From assembly GCA_036435485.1 (NCBI GenBank), contig JAZHRN010000137.1:868001-932000 (forward strand): a stretch of 64,000 bases of DNA. The letters run 5' to 3'. The stretch is from Saposhnikovia divaricata. Taxonomy: Eukaryota > Streptophyta > Magnoliopsida > Apiales > Apiaceae. Position 1 is the first letter of the stretch; every line of letters begins with the position of its first letter. Below, in pieces: positions 53,143-64,000 of this stretch. The notes beneath the pieces are model-generated. The model was not told the origin of the DNA, did no database searches, and saw only the letters and a list, made by a program, of their open reading frames with translations. The position numbers and the translations under genes are program-made.

Positions 53143-56100
53143 TGTAACACCCCCAGATCCGGGGTCCGGGATCCGGTGGTTACGGTTTCCAATTCTGTCC
53201 ACAACACTTGAACTTTCCTTAACATAAAATAAATTACGTCTCTATAACCCAACACAATAATATAAAACACACCCGTTATAGTCCCAGAGATGAAATCAGA
53301 GTAACACTCAAATTTTTATTAATCACATTATGAGTTCTTACAATCCAAAAGAATTTCAATATAAATACATACTCTTTGCCATCCATTTACATAAGTCATA
53401 CTAGACCATATTCTTGGTACTGAAAGAATAAATATACCCTACCAATAGCTTCTTCTTCAGCTCTGGTAGTCTCATCGTCCTCGCCCGCGTCGAGTGCGCC
53501 TTGTGCGAGTCATCTGGTCTAGCTGTTGTTGTGATATAATAGTAAAGCAAGGGTGAGCAATAGCCCACCAACAATAATATATGACTGAACGATAATGTAT
53601 AACAGTTCAAAAGTATCTTTCAAACCATATGCCATGCATTTACGGAAATGATGCCAGTATAATATGAACGATGAAGTTACAAGGTAACTTAAAGTATTTG
53701 TTTGTAGAAATATCTGCTACATCAAAGTAAGCGAGATATTCTTATTGTTATTAAGAAGAGGAACTTGCAAGAAAAGGTTGCAATTCCAGTTATGACCCTT
53801 TTCCAACTCTGCCAACAGTAATCATGTTGCAGGAAATAAATAAATTTGGATGATGAACCAATGATGGAGTATTCACCGCGCCCGCTGTTCCAATCTTGAT
53901 GATCAGTCGAGATCGTACAGCTCAATTTAGATTTACTACCGGTAGAAGGAAGAACTGACGGCTTTACTTGTATACCGCCTTACTAGCTCTCCCCGGCCAA
54001 CGGTTGGGCCAAAGGGGATGGACCGGCGCTACTCGGCCTCTTACACGACTCCTAGTTCAAATAGAATTCATGATTCTGAATGTAACGTTCGTCCCCCTTT
54101 CCCCAAGTATAATACTTGTTGATAAGACTCCACAAGGTAGTCGTATCTAGTTGGAAAGGAAAATTTACCAATAACTCCCAAGCTATTACTTGGTAACGGA
54201 TATCAACTTGTTCCAGTAATCTTACCCCTCGAAAGATGAGAAGGTAAGCAACGACTTAATAAGTCAACAGCACCCGAGTTGCGAGTGAAGGGAATACTTT
54301 ATGACCGGGAAGTCGACAAGATAAATAACATTTTTCCAAGTAAGGTTCCCTTATTATTAAGGAGATAGACTCAAAGAAGAATGATGTCTGAGAACCTTTC
54401 TTGGTATAAGATTAATAATAATATGACTCCGAGATATTTTCCGTAATAATCGAAGAAGATAAACCTTATTGAGGTTATTCTAAGTATGGAATAAATATTC
54501 AGAGAATATTTATTGAATTAAAATATTTTACAGATTATTTAGGAATATGAAAGAATATTTTTAATCAGAGTATTTCCCAAATAAGTCTTGAAGAAATATC
54601 GAGAGAATATTTATTGCATAATTAAATAATCAAATGAATATTCAAAATAATATTCATTACTTAATAAGTCCTGAAAGAAATATTTAAAATATTTAAAATA
54701 ATATTCGATGATTAAATAGAACCCTGGATGAATATTCAAAATAATATTCATAATTAATTAGGAATTTAAATGAATATTGATAAAGTAATATTCATTTCAT
54801 GAATAATATTCTAAATGAATATCAAGTAATATTCATTTAGTAATCCAAGCTTTAAGAGAATATTCGATATAATATTCGATAAGTAAATCAAGCTTCAGAT
54901 GAATATTGAAGATAATATTCATCAAGTACTTAATACCTTAAATGAATTTTCAAAAGTAATATTTATTTAATAAAATAATATTCTAAACGAATGTCCACAT
55001 AATATTCATTTAGTAGTCTCATCTTTAGAAGAGTATTCGAAATAATAATCGATAATCAATTCGACTCTGAATGAATATTGACAGATATTATTCGTCGAAT
55101 GATCACGTTCAAATAATTATTTGAAGTAAGGATCATTAAAATAAATAATCTCGAACGAATATTCAAATAATATTCGTCGCCTGAATAATAGAAAATATTT
55201 ACTTAAATATTTTCCTCCGAGGTAATCTCGATATATCAAGGAATATTGACTCCCGGTCTATTTTTGATTAATAAGATGTATACGCCCTTCTATGAGGGTC
55301 TTACAATAACCGGCTTATAACTGACATATAACTATCTAGCTTATAAGCCAACAATAACATTCAGGGAACAAGTATATCAATTCAACTTGAAAGTAGGCAT
55401 GCATGCAATGGCATATGTATATCAGCAATCGTATATATATATTTATTCAATCACAACAACAGCCTAAAAGAAGGGAATTGAAACTTGCCTGGTAGTCGAG
55501 TACGGTAAGGGGTAGTGGTAGCGGGTCCCGGTTCAGCTTGGTGATCTATAAATAGCCAAGGCATTCGGGATTAATCACTTAACATATTAAAAGTTAAGTT
55601 ATACTTAATTCGAAACACGTTCTTGAGTTATCTCGTTATACCCCTTTTAGTGGATTACTTTTATCACTGATCCGACCCGACATCCGTTCGTTAATACGAC
55701 ATGTCATTGTACTTATACTTGGGACATACTTAAGTCATATGAGTTCTAAAGTCGATCGTTACGAACCAATACTATACTCCGAGTTTTATCGTCCGTTTTC
55801 TAAGTGTTTTACCGAAGTTATAAAAGAGTCGTCTTTTAGGGGTTCGTTCGCGTTTAACCTCGACTCGAACATTTTTAATAAATCGAAAAATGATCTTTTT
55901 GACATACGGTTTTCTTTCACGCCTTCCTTTTTACCTCTAGTATTTATTTACCAAGATTCGCCATGACGTTACATAGTTTACGAGGGTTCAATTACAGTTA
56001 CGAACTTTCGTTTACGGATTCGAACTACTTTTAGTAATTTGGTCATAAATCCTAAACCGTAAGTCCGTTTCACGTGATCTTTATATCAAAACGAAGCTTA

Positions 56101-57907
56101 GAACATTACCTATCCTATCATGGCAGATAAGGTCTCTGGACAGTAGGGGTTCGACATGGAAAATGGCATACAAAACATGGTATTGCAAAATCGGGCATTA
56201 TAACGGCTGTAAATCGAATATCTACTAATTTCGAATCTTCCCATAAACATAGTATCCAACCCAAACAACATATACATGACTTATATACATGAACTGAGGC
56301 CAAGCAATGCCTTTCCGTTCATCTAGCTATTTACATCATTAATCCAAAATCCATACATAATCATGCTTATAATCTTAACTAATCTAAAACCATCAAGAAC
56401 ATATATAAAACTCAAAGTAAGATCTTGGGTTCTTAAGAATTATACCTTCCTTGGAGAGTGTACAAGCTATAATAACCCTTATATAGTCCTTGTAAGGCTT
56501 TAACAAAGCTTAAATCATCCAAAGAAACCAAGAAATCAAAGTTAGTTTCTTGAAAACACTATTCACCCTCATCTTTGAGGATTTATTTGAAAATGGAAAA
56601 CATGGAGTTTGAAGCTAAGATTTCTAGGAGATCATTTTTATGAAATATAGGACTCACCATAAAAATTTGGAGATCAAACAATGGTTGGAAGGTGGATTTT
56701 GAAATCTTAAAACTCCAAAATTCGAAGTGCCTTGGTTTTGGGGGAAAAACAGTGAACTTCTCGAATTTATTTACCCATCCAAACGATCTTCAAAAATTAT
56801 GAAATTAAATCCCCAACTTCACCTTGATGTTTAGAAGCTCCATGAATTTTTTCATGATTTTTAGATGAGTAGATCTAGGTGAAAAAAAATGGCAAAGACC
56901 CCTGCCCTGGAAAATGCAACTGCTGGAAAAATGGGGGAGAGGTGGTGTTTGCTTGGCTTTGATCTTGCTCTCATCTTATCTAAAGTGAATTATTGAATGT
57001 CTTTGGATAATATCTTGTCCATAAAGTAGCTTTAATAAAGTTCTAGGTCATGCATGATGTAATTAAATGGACAAGTGTTGGTTTGTAATGGTAAGATGAT
57101 GACAAGAAGCTAAGTACTTGGTTATGTTTGCTAAGTATACTAGTTGCTCATGTAACTACTTAGTTACTTGGTCTTATCTCCTTGTACATGCATGCATCTT
57201 GATCCTCTGTTTGTTCTTTGTCCGGTTATTGCTCAATTCGTTGCTCGTTCGAGGGACTAACTCATTCGTTTCTAGTTAGGGTTTTACCGAAAACCTTCTT
57301 AATATTTATACTACTATTCCTCATCTTTCTTAATACTTCTCGAATTTAAATTCCTTAATTCTCTTTTATAAATCCTTAAGTCTTGCAGTGTCCAGGGAAA
57401 TCTCGGAGAAAATAAAAGTGCTATTTTTCTGAATCCGACAGCTTTTACATACACTTATTTTCCTCCTGGATCACTAATACGAACTCAGAAATCCGTTCCG
57501 AATACCGGGTATAACGTTATTATAATAATATTCCAAATTCCACCAAAATCACTATTCATCACATATTTTTATTTAATTCCTATAGTTGGGAAAATGAACC
57601 TGGTTCACCCTCGAGTGTTCCTTAACCTTTTTACGGAACCGCTGGGCTTATAATAGATATTGATTTGGATGACATGAGGGTATCTATTTCTCTCTAGGGA
57701 ATCTTATCTTAACTTTCTAGGAGATAGATTATTCTAACCTTAGTTATCACCCAATAGCATCCTTCAGGCCATATAACCTTGGAATATATATCCTTTCATT
57801 ATTCATTCATTAAAACCAGTATTACATTCTAGTTGTAACCCCTATTCATTCTTACATCAATACATAATAAAAAGTTTTAATTCTACCCAAAAATCTGGGT
57901 TCTTACA
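53143..57907 (-). repeat. 3' LTR of the LARD-like element, 4765 bp
   Basis: From TGTAACACCCCCAGATCCGG to AAAAATCTGGGTTCTTACA on the plus strand. Unusually long. Its 3' end (minus strand, …CCCCGGATCTGGGGGTGTTACA) and an internal GCCGTTATAATGCCCGATTTT segment match the LTR of the gag-only Tekay element. Confidence 0.88.
54480..55220. repeat. AATATT-rich palindromic repeat tract inside the LARD LTR
   Basis: GAATATTC / AATAATATTC motifs with short variable spacers (AAGTCCTGAA, AATTAAGTA, GATAA) recur many times over 740 bp. Most units are self-complementary, so the tract can form serial hairpins. No single fixed period. Confidence 0.7.
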
Positions 57908-60900
57908 GTCTCCCCTCCTTAAAAGGATTCCGTCCCGGAATCAGGTAGAAGACAATTGGGTATTTGTTGGTTATTTCACTTTCCAATTCTCTGGTCGATC
58001 CTTACACACTCCAATCTTTCTAAAGCATCTCATACTGGTGTTACAATACACCCTTATCCGTTCTACCAATTCTTTGATACTTTCGCACAACACATCATCC
58101 GGTATACGCTCTTGTCCGTTCTTATACTATTAACCTTATTGGTACGTGCAGTGACTTCGGTATCACTAACGCGCTACGAAGTCCGGAGATAACCTCACTC
58201 GTAATTTTGCAATTCCTAATCGTTTTAATCTTCGCAATCTCGATGTATATATATTTAGGTGGAAAATTTTATCGAGAGATCACTGTGATCAATGAACATT
58301 TGTTATATTGCATAGTTAGTACAAAAGGGGGCCAGCCTTTAGTACTTGACAAGCAATTAAACAATTAATGGCATTCCACTTAGACTCCTATCACACAGAC
58401 AGAGAGTCACGTAGTATTACCTCCCCTCCTTAAAGGGTTGTTCTTCTCAATTTAGAAGAAGATAAATAAGGGAGAAGAAAAGAACGAATTTCAAAGAATC
58501 ATATATGAAAGTTTTCATGATTGTCAAAATATCATATTTAGAATTTACCTCTGAACTATAGAGGTTTATTAGAGAAGAGAAATAATCATATTCGTATCAA
58601 ATTCCACTTTTTCGTAATCTCACATATCACATGTCCTTGTTGCTCTGTCCATCATTCGGTGGACCTATACTCTTGTTCGATATTAGTATCAACTACTTTT
58701 TGGAAAATCCTTCAACCTCTCAGGTTAAATCTTGGATTTCCCGCTTGACATTATTATTACTCACATTTCATGCCCCGACACTGGCTCTTTCATACTCATA
58801 ATTCTAACACTATCAGGTTGTCATTCCGAGAGCTCATTAAGAAGAACCCATTCATCAATCCATTCATAACATTTCTTGCTTCACATTCAATTATTATTTC
58901 CCATTCTTTTCTTTATCAATCACATCCATCTTATCATCTAGTTCTCATTCACTTCTGTTATTGAACTCCACCGTCACCTTATTAGGGGAACGCGTGTTAC
59001 CTTTATTCAATATACGTGGCACGTTTGTGGTCAAACTTTCCTTTGTTCAACCATCTAGATTTCACTTTCTCATTCCATGAGTCTTTTTTTATTACTCAAT
59101 CAAACTATTCCATATTTCCTCGGATTTTCCAGTCTTAAAAAGGAGCCAATTTGTATGTCATTCATGCTCCTAATTCCAACTTTCCGTTTTGGCCAATACC
59201 CTTACCTTGCCAATTCCATACTCTTCTCGCTTCATTACTGGAGCTTCTCATGAGTCCGCATATCTGACTTTCTTATTAATCCTCGACTCTTCATTCATCT
59301 CAATCAGTTGCTTGTCTTCATTTCTACTATAATCATTCTATGAACCATCATAGCCTAATCATTTATTTCAAATATCCCGTCATTCCAGAAATTACACCAT
59401 CCGAAATAAACCTGGATGATTTCTCTAACTTAGATTCAATTCGACATTTCCACAGTCGTTACCACCTAATTTCTCATAAGGATCACCATCGCTTATCGTT
59501 TACGCAGTGCTTTAATAACTAAGCATCATAATTGTCAATTCAAGATCCTCTAGGAAAACAAAATAATCACTATTTCCTATCCATAAGGAACGCTTCCTGA
59601 ACTTGACGTAGATATTACCTGAAGCAGAAAAAAAAAATTGCAGGAAAGCTTCCAGCATCGCAGCTGGAACAGGCTGGTGAGATTATTAATCATATATCTC
59701 CGGTAGAAGACTAAAAGCTTAGCGGTTTGCTTAATCGCTTGCCAACCTCATAATTCTCTACCTTGTTTGCACAGAAATACACCATCATAAACTTGCTTGT
59801 CATTCATCATCGTGCCATTTGGCTTATCAGTATTTGTACCTTCTCTACTTCTGGTCATTTACTACCAATTCATTGTTACTTAACCTCCCCTCTCTCTTTC
59901 CAAAGAAAAGGCGAGTCTCTTGGGGAATTTAGTCTGGTCTGTCGTAGAGCCTCCTAATGTCGGTAATGTGCTACTGGCAACATCAGGAATCGAATCTTTA
60001 CTTAAACCATTCTTATAGTTGATCCTGGCACAATCATCAAACGGAATGTAACTTCCTCTACCACATTATGACCATCAAGGTCCTTACATTATCATTCTAT
60101 TTCTTTGGTCTGAGCATTTATGCTTACTCCCCTATATTTAAAGTGTCGGCCACCTCGTTGGCCTTTCCTGATTATAATAATTTCTTGAGATCAATGTTTT
60201 CTAGATCTATTCCAACTCAGGGTGGAAGCATTCTCCCTTAAATTCTGCTGAATGAGAGAAAGCATCTATCAGTCTTTTCCAAAAGTCATTGCTTCCACCT
60301 TTCTAGTGCGATCTTAACTACAGGTACTCCAAATCATACCTAGGATATTTCCTTACTTAAATCCCTTCTTGTTTTAGGATAATCTCAACCTTATTGGTTC
60401 AACCCATACTTCCTCAGGGTTTCATACATGCCTCATCTGGCATTATTGTTACGATGTCATACATTCCTTACCAAACTTCCATTTTTGAAGTTCGGAATAT
60501 TACCCTTTTTCCTTGTAAGGTTTCGTAGGCCATCCTTATCATTCCTCCGGTATTTTCTGGGTACCGGGTATATCAAAATGTCATTGATCAATACTCTAAT
60601 AATTCTATCTATGTTCTTTCCAGAACTCTTTTTAATAATCCTTACCGGTCATTGTTGCCTTAGCAAGTCCAGCTCATAACATCTGAAGTCATAATGTCGT
60701 TATTAGGGTTAATGCCACCCCTTGTGCATTCCCCAGGGTTTGTCTTAATTTATGGATATCCTATCCTTAATTCAACTGCCAAGGAATTCTTGCATCTTAT
60801 AATTGGCAATCAGATCATGTATCCTTAATAAAGGTCTCTTTTCAATCATTCTCATTTGATAATCGATCGGTGGTTTAATGCCACCCTCTTCTTTCAGATA

Positions 60901-63437
60901 GTTGTCAGCCTATTTGGCCTTCCAAAAAGGCAACGTATGCCAATCTCTTCTCTTACCGAACTTGTTAATGGTAGCAAGGATGTTCTGGAAGATATTGGTC
61001 GAGTTCAACGTGAATCTCTTAGTGCTTATCGTTCTTCGCAAAGGTACTTGCCTCAGACAAAATTCCTACAGCATACTGTTCAATTTCTGACCTTTTCTAT
61101 ACCCTCTTCATATACCTTCATTGTTTACTTTCCTCCGTCATAATATATTCATGGTATTCATGATACCCTAACATCATACATCTCAAGTCACTATACTTCC
61201 ATTTTACTCGAAATCTTGAACAACCATATACACATGAGTCACTTTAGTACGGGTGACCCCATCCCAAAAAGGTCTAGTGAATTCCTAATCAAACATGGGT
61301 TGTTCGGCAGAAGATTCAAACGATCTCATTAATGTTTCCTTTATATCAGAAGCCCTTGCAGTCGGTGCTTTCTTAGAAGCAACCCTGCTTTGTCCTTTCA
61401 TTGCTGGTCTAGTCACTTTATAGTCCGTTGGGACTTGGCCTCAACTGGCCACACATAAAAATATATGATTTTAGGGGTTGGCTAATAGCATTACTTTTCT
61501 AGCAATTGCCGGCATAGTGCCTTCTTCTTTGATACCTTTCTACCTTTCCAAAACTTTACTCCATATAAGTCTTAATCGACTACTCGGCACCGTCTCCGGT
61601 CACCTTTCCTCCACTTTTATCTTTTCAACTATTCTTTTCAATCCTGCGTGCCACACAAGCTTACCATTCCTGGCATAACAGCCTTTTCATTTAAGTCAAT
61701 CCTAGAATTTCTCAATCCGGCTGGTTTCTTACTTACATTTCCTATTTTCGTCCAATCTCACTTCATCATTTTATCACTACCGTCGATTGTAATGCTTAGG
61801 GTCCGTTTACTAACCCATTTTACAGCATCCTTACCCAAATCACAGGGTTTGCTCCAATTTTTTACTCTCTTCCATGACATTCTCTGATAATCAGAAAGAC
61901 AAGGTTTGCCAAAATTCACCGAATTCCTTTCCAGACTCAGGGAAATTTTGATCAATCTACCCACCTACTGGTAACATTAAGGAGACCAGTTTCGAAACCT
62001 GAAGAATAGTTCTATGAACCTCCAAGCAGGTGGAATCATAAGCAGTCATAGTTAACGAAATAATCATCATCGGATTGGAAGTTTACCCACTGGAGAGGAA
62101 TCAATTATATACATCCCTTAGAAGGGAATCAATAGTTTCAAACTGAAACCTGTCACAACGTCCTGATATTCAATACTACCAAATGTCGGTCTACCTAACC
62201 CTTTATGCGAAGCGTCATTGGAAGCACAAAGTCTCCTTTTTCCATTAAGCAATGCCAGCTCTTGGTCATTACCAATTTCACCTTTTAGCTCCAGGAAGAT
62301 TTTCTCACATTTTTCTCTTTAACTGCTGATCGTATTACTTGATCTATTATAGTTCCGTGTCGGAGTAAACTTAAGGTAACTACTATAATCCATTCAAAGA
62401 GAAGAAGGAATTTAATATTCCTCTGAATCACATGCATCTGACGTTTCTGGTTCATCATTTAACTGAGTTGAATTAACTCTATACTCAGTCTCTGGCAGTA
62501 GTCTCATTACGAGTTCATCTTGACTCACTGGTCTTATCTTCCGGTAGGTTCTGAGATCATTGTCTTGCTTACTACTTCCTTATATAACTTTACCCAATCA
62601 TGCTATCACTTCCCAATGTCTTTACTTTCTAAATGATTCATTCATAAAATGAACATTTTCCTTAATAAAACCACCTTATCAACCTCAATTTGGTTCCATA
62701 ATTTACAACCTACGACACCTGCCTTCTCATGGCGAATTATTACTGACCATATTCATACTAATTCATTTATCAAATGATATGGCACTTACTGCCTCCTTCT
62801 CAACTATTCCTAGGGACTCTGCTCCTCGCCCTAAATCGATGTCTTTGATAATCATACATCCCTCTAGCTCTTTCTTTGTTAAGATGAAAATCTCTAAGGA
62901 TTCTCATCTATTTCCGTATAAGATCTCAAGTAATTCTTCCAATCCTTCTTTCTTGCTGGTACTACATCTAGTAGTCCGGCTATGAATTCAACATGCATCT
63001 TCAGATCTCTTAATAATATCTCGGTTCTTTATACTCACTTTTCTGAGCACCATTTCTTAATCATCACAGTCATTTTGGCTGCGACCCTCATTACCCATGG
63101 GTAAGCTCCTTATCCTAACAGGATTTTCTTTATCTGCTGGAACCTCTTCCGGGTCTCCAGTAGGGTACTCCATCGAATTACCCGCTGATCTTCAGCATAT
63201 AAAGCATCATCGCGCTGTTGCTCGTATGCCTCAAGGTCAGTCGCCTTACTCGTCGATACGATATCGAGCTAAGTTACTATCATTATACTTACGAGTTCCC
63301 ATAAGGGTTTTATATGTCATCACTACATTAAGTAGTCCGACTATGAACTTGGCAAGAGTTCTTATTATCTTATTGAATTTATTGTTTTAACGTCACCTCA
63401 TCTCTGGGGTTTATAACGTACGCTCTGATACCACTTC
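57908..63437 (-). other. non-coding interior of the LARD-like element
   Basis: About 5.5 kb with pyrimidine-rich plus strand. Next to the PPT, the minus strand reads TTCCGGGACGGAATCCTTTTAAGG, almost the same as the end of the gag-only element (25743-25760). No domain was recognised; plus-strand ORFs of 60-97 codons are judged chance. Confidence 0.65.
63422..63433 (-). other. primer binding site of the LARD-like element
   Basis: Minus strand TGGTATCAGAGC, four bases from the 5' LTR, initiator tRNA-Met type. Confidence 0.9.
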
Positions 63438-64000
63438 TGTAACACCCCCAGATCCGGGGTCCGGGATCCGGTGGTTACGGTTTCCAATTCTGTCCACAAC
63501 ACTTGAACTTTCCTTAACATAAAATAAATTACGTCTCTATAACCCAACACAATAATATAAAACACACCCGTTATAGTCCCAGAGATGAAATCAGAGTAAC
63601 ACTCAAATTTTTATTAATCACATTATGAGTTCTTACAATCCAAAAGAATTTCAATATAAATACATACTCTTTGCCATCCATTTACATAAGTCATACTAGA
63701 CCATATTCTTGGTACTGAAAGAATAAATATACCCTACCAATAGCTTCTTCTTCAGCTCTGGTAGTCTCATCGTCCTCGCCCGCGTCGAGTGCGCCTTGTG
63801 CGAGTCATCTGGTCTAGCTGTTGTTGTGATATAATAGTAAAGCAAGGGTGAGCAATAGCCCACCAACAATAATATATGACTGAACGATAATGTATAACAG
63901 TTCAAAAGTATCTTTCAAACCATATGCCATGCATTTACGGAAATGATGCCAGTATAATATGAACGATGAAGTTACAAGGTAACTTAAAGTATTTGTTTGT
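63438..64000 (-). repeat. 5' LTR of the LARD-like element, partial
   Basis: The first 563 bp on the plus strand match 53143-53705 with no difference that I could see. The rest lies beyond the window. Confidence 0.9.

Larger units (their letters stand above)
53143..64000 (-). mobile_element. LARD-like element related to Tekay, incomplete at the window end
   Basis: Left LTR 53143-57907, interior 57908-63437, right LTR from 63438 to beyond 64000. The minus strand has PBS TGGTATCAGAGC (63433-63422) and PPT AAGGAGGGGAGAC next to 57907. The interior of 5.5 kb has no reading frame over about 100 codons on either strand and no RT, integrase or gag motif that I could find, as in large retrotransposon derivatives. 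The visible 563 bp of the right LTR look identical to the left LTR, so the insertion is very recent. Left target sequence GTTTG (53138-53142); the right copy is outside the window. Confidence 0.85.

Noticed and set aside
57956..63390. Plus-strand ORFs of 60-97 codons in the LARD interior
   Set aside because: Chance frames in pyrimidine-rich DNA, opposite to the element's direction, no domain.
1..64000. tRNA, rRNA, CRISPR or organellar segments
   Set aside because: None seen. The only tRNA-like signals are retroelement PBS sites and the SINE.

Overview
The window is nuclear DNA from a repeat-rich flowering plant, most likely a eudicot. The evidence is plant-type LTR retrotransposons (a Tat/Retand-like gypsy, Tekay-like chromovirus derivatives, a copia), plant L1-type LINEs, Stowaway and other MITEs, and decayed copies of plant genes: FtsH7/9 chloroplast protease, NET2/KIP1 actin-binding protein and mTERF. 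Most coding capacity belongs to mobile elements. The only host-type reading frame that stays open is one mTERF gene (49118-50431, minus). Species cannot be told from the sequence.

Layout. (1) 1-1561: AT-rich flank with a probable LINE 3' tail. (2) 1562-13185: a nearly complete 11.6 kb Retand-like Ty3/gypsy element on the minus strand, with 492-bp LTRs and target duplication ACTTT. It carries gag-pol with dual RNase H, broken by two in-frame stops, plus a spliced antisense ORF on the plus strand with its own TATA box and a block of four kinds of tandem repeat. (3) 13191-15340: flank and a decayed LINE end. (4) 15463-53115: five plus-strand pieces of one FtsH7/9-like gene, in the right order, forced apart by about 37 kb of later material. 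(5) 15967-31148: a decayed copia element (minus) inside that pseudogene. It holds a 1.5 kb solo LTR (17135-18649, TSD AGAAC) and a 10.3 kb Tekay-type gag-only element (18840-29147, plus, TSD CTGGG) with 3.38 kb LTRs and an extra ORF upstream of gag. (6) 31506-35741: AT-rich repeats, a MITE and a NET2-like pseudogene. (7) 35742-45898 and 47502-52506: a direct segmental duplication containing an mTERF gene. Copy A has a frameshift and an intact L1-type LINE (38484-43867). Copy B is open and carries a Stowaway MITE, a tRNA-derived SINE and a hAT-like MITE, each with an empty site in the other copy. (8) 53143-64000: a very young LARD-like element (minus) with a 4.77 kb LTR and a non-coding interior, running off the window.

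How the parts relate. The two Tekay-type elements lack a usable pol. They share PBS type, PPT-side sequence and LTR termini, so both probably depend on one autonomous relative elsewhere. LTR differences counted by eye give a relative order: copia (about 2.3%) older than Retand (about 1.0%) and the gag-only element (about 0.8%), with the LARD youngest (none seen over about 560 bp). All counts, splice sites and family names were read by eye; no alignment or database search was run.
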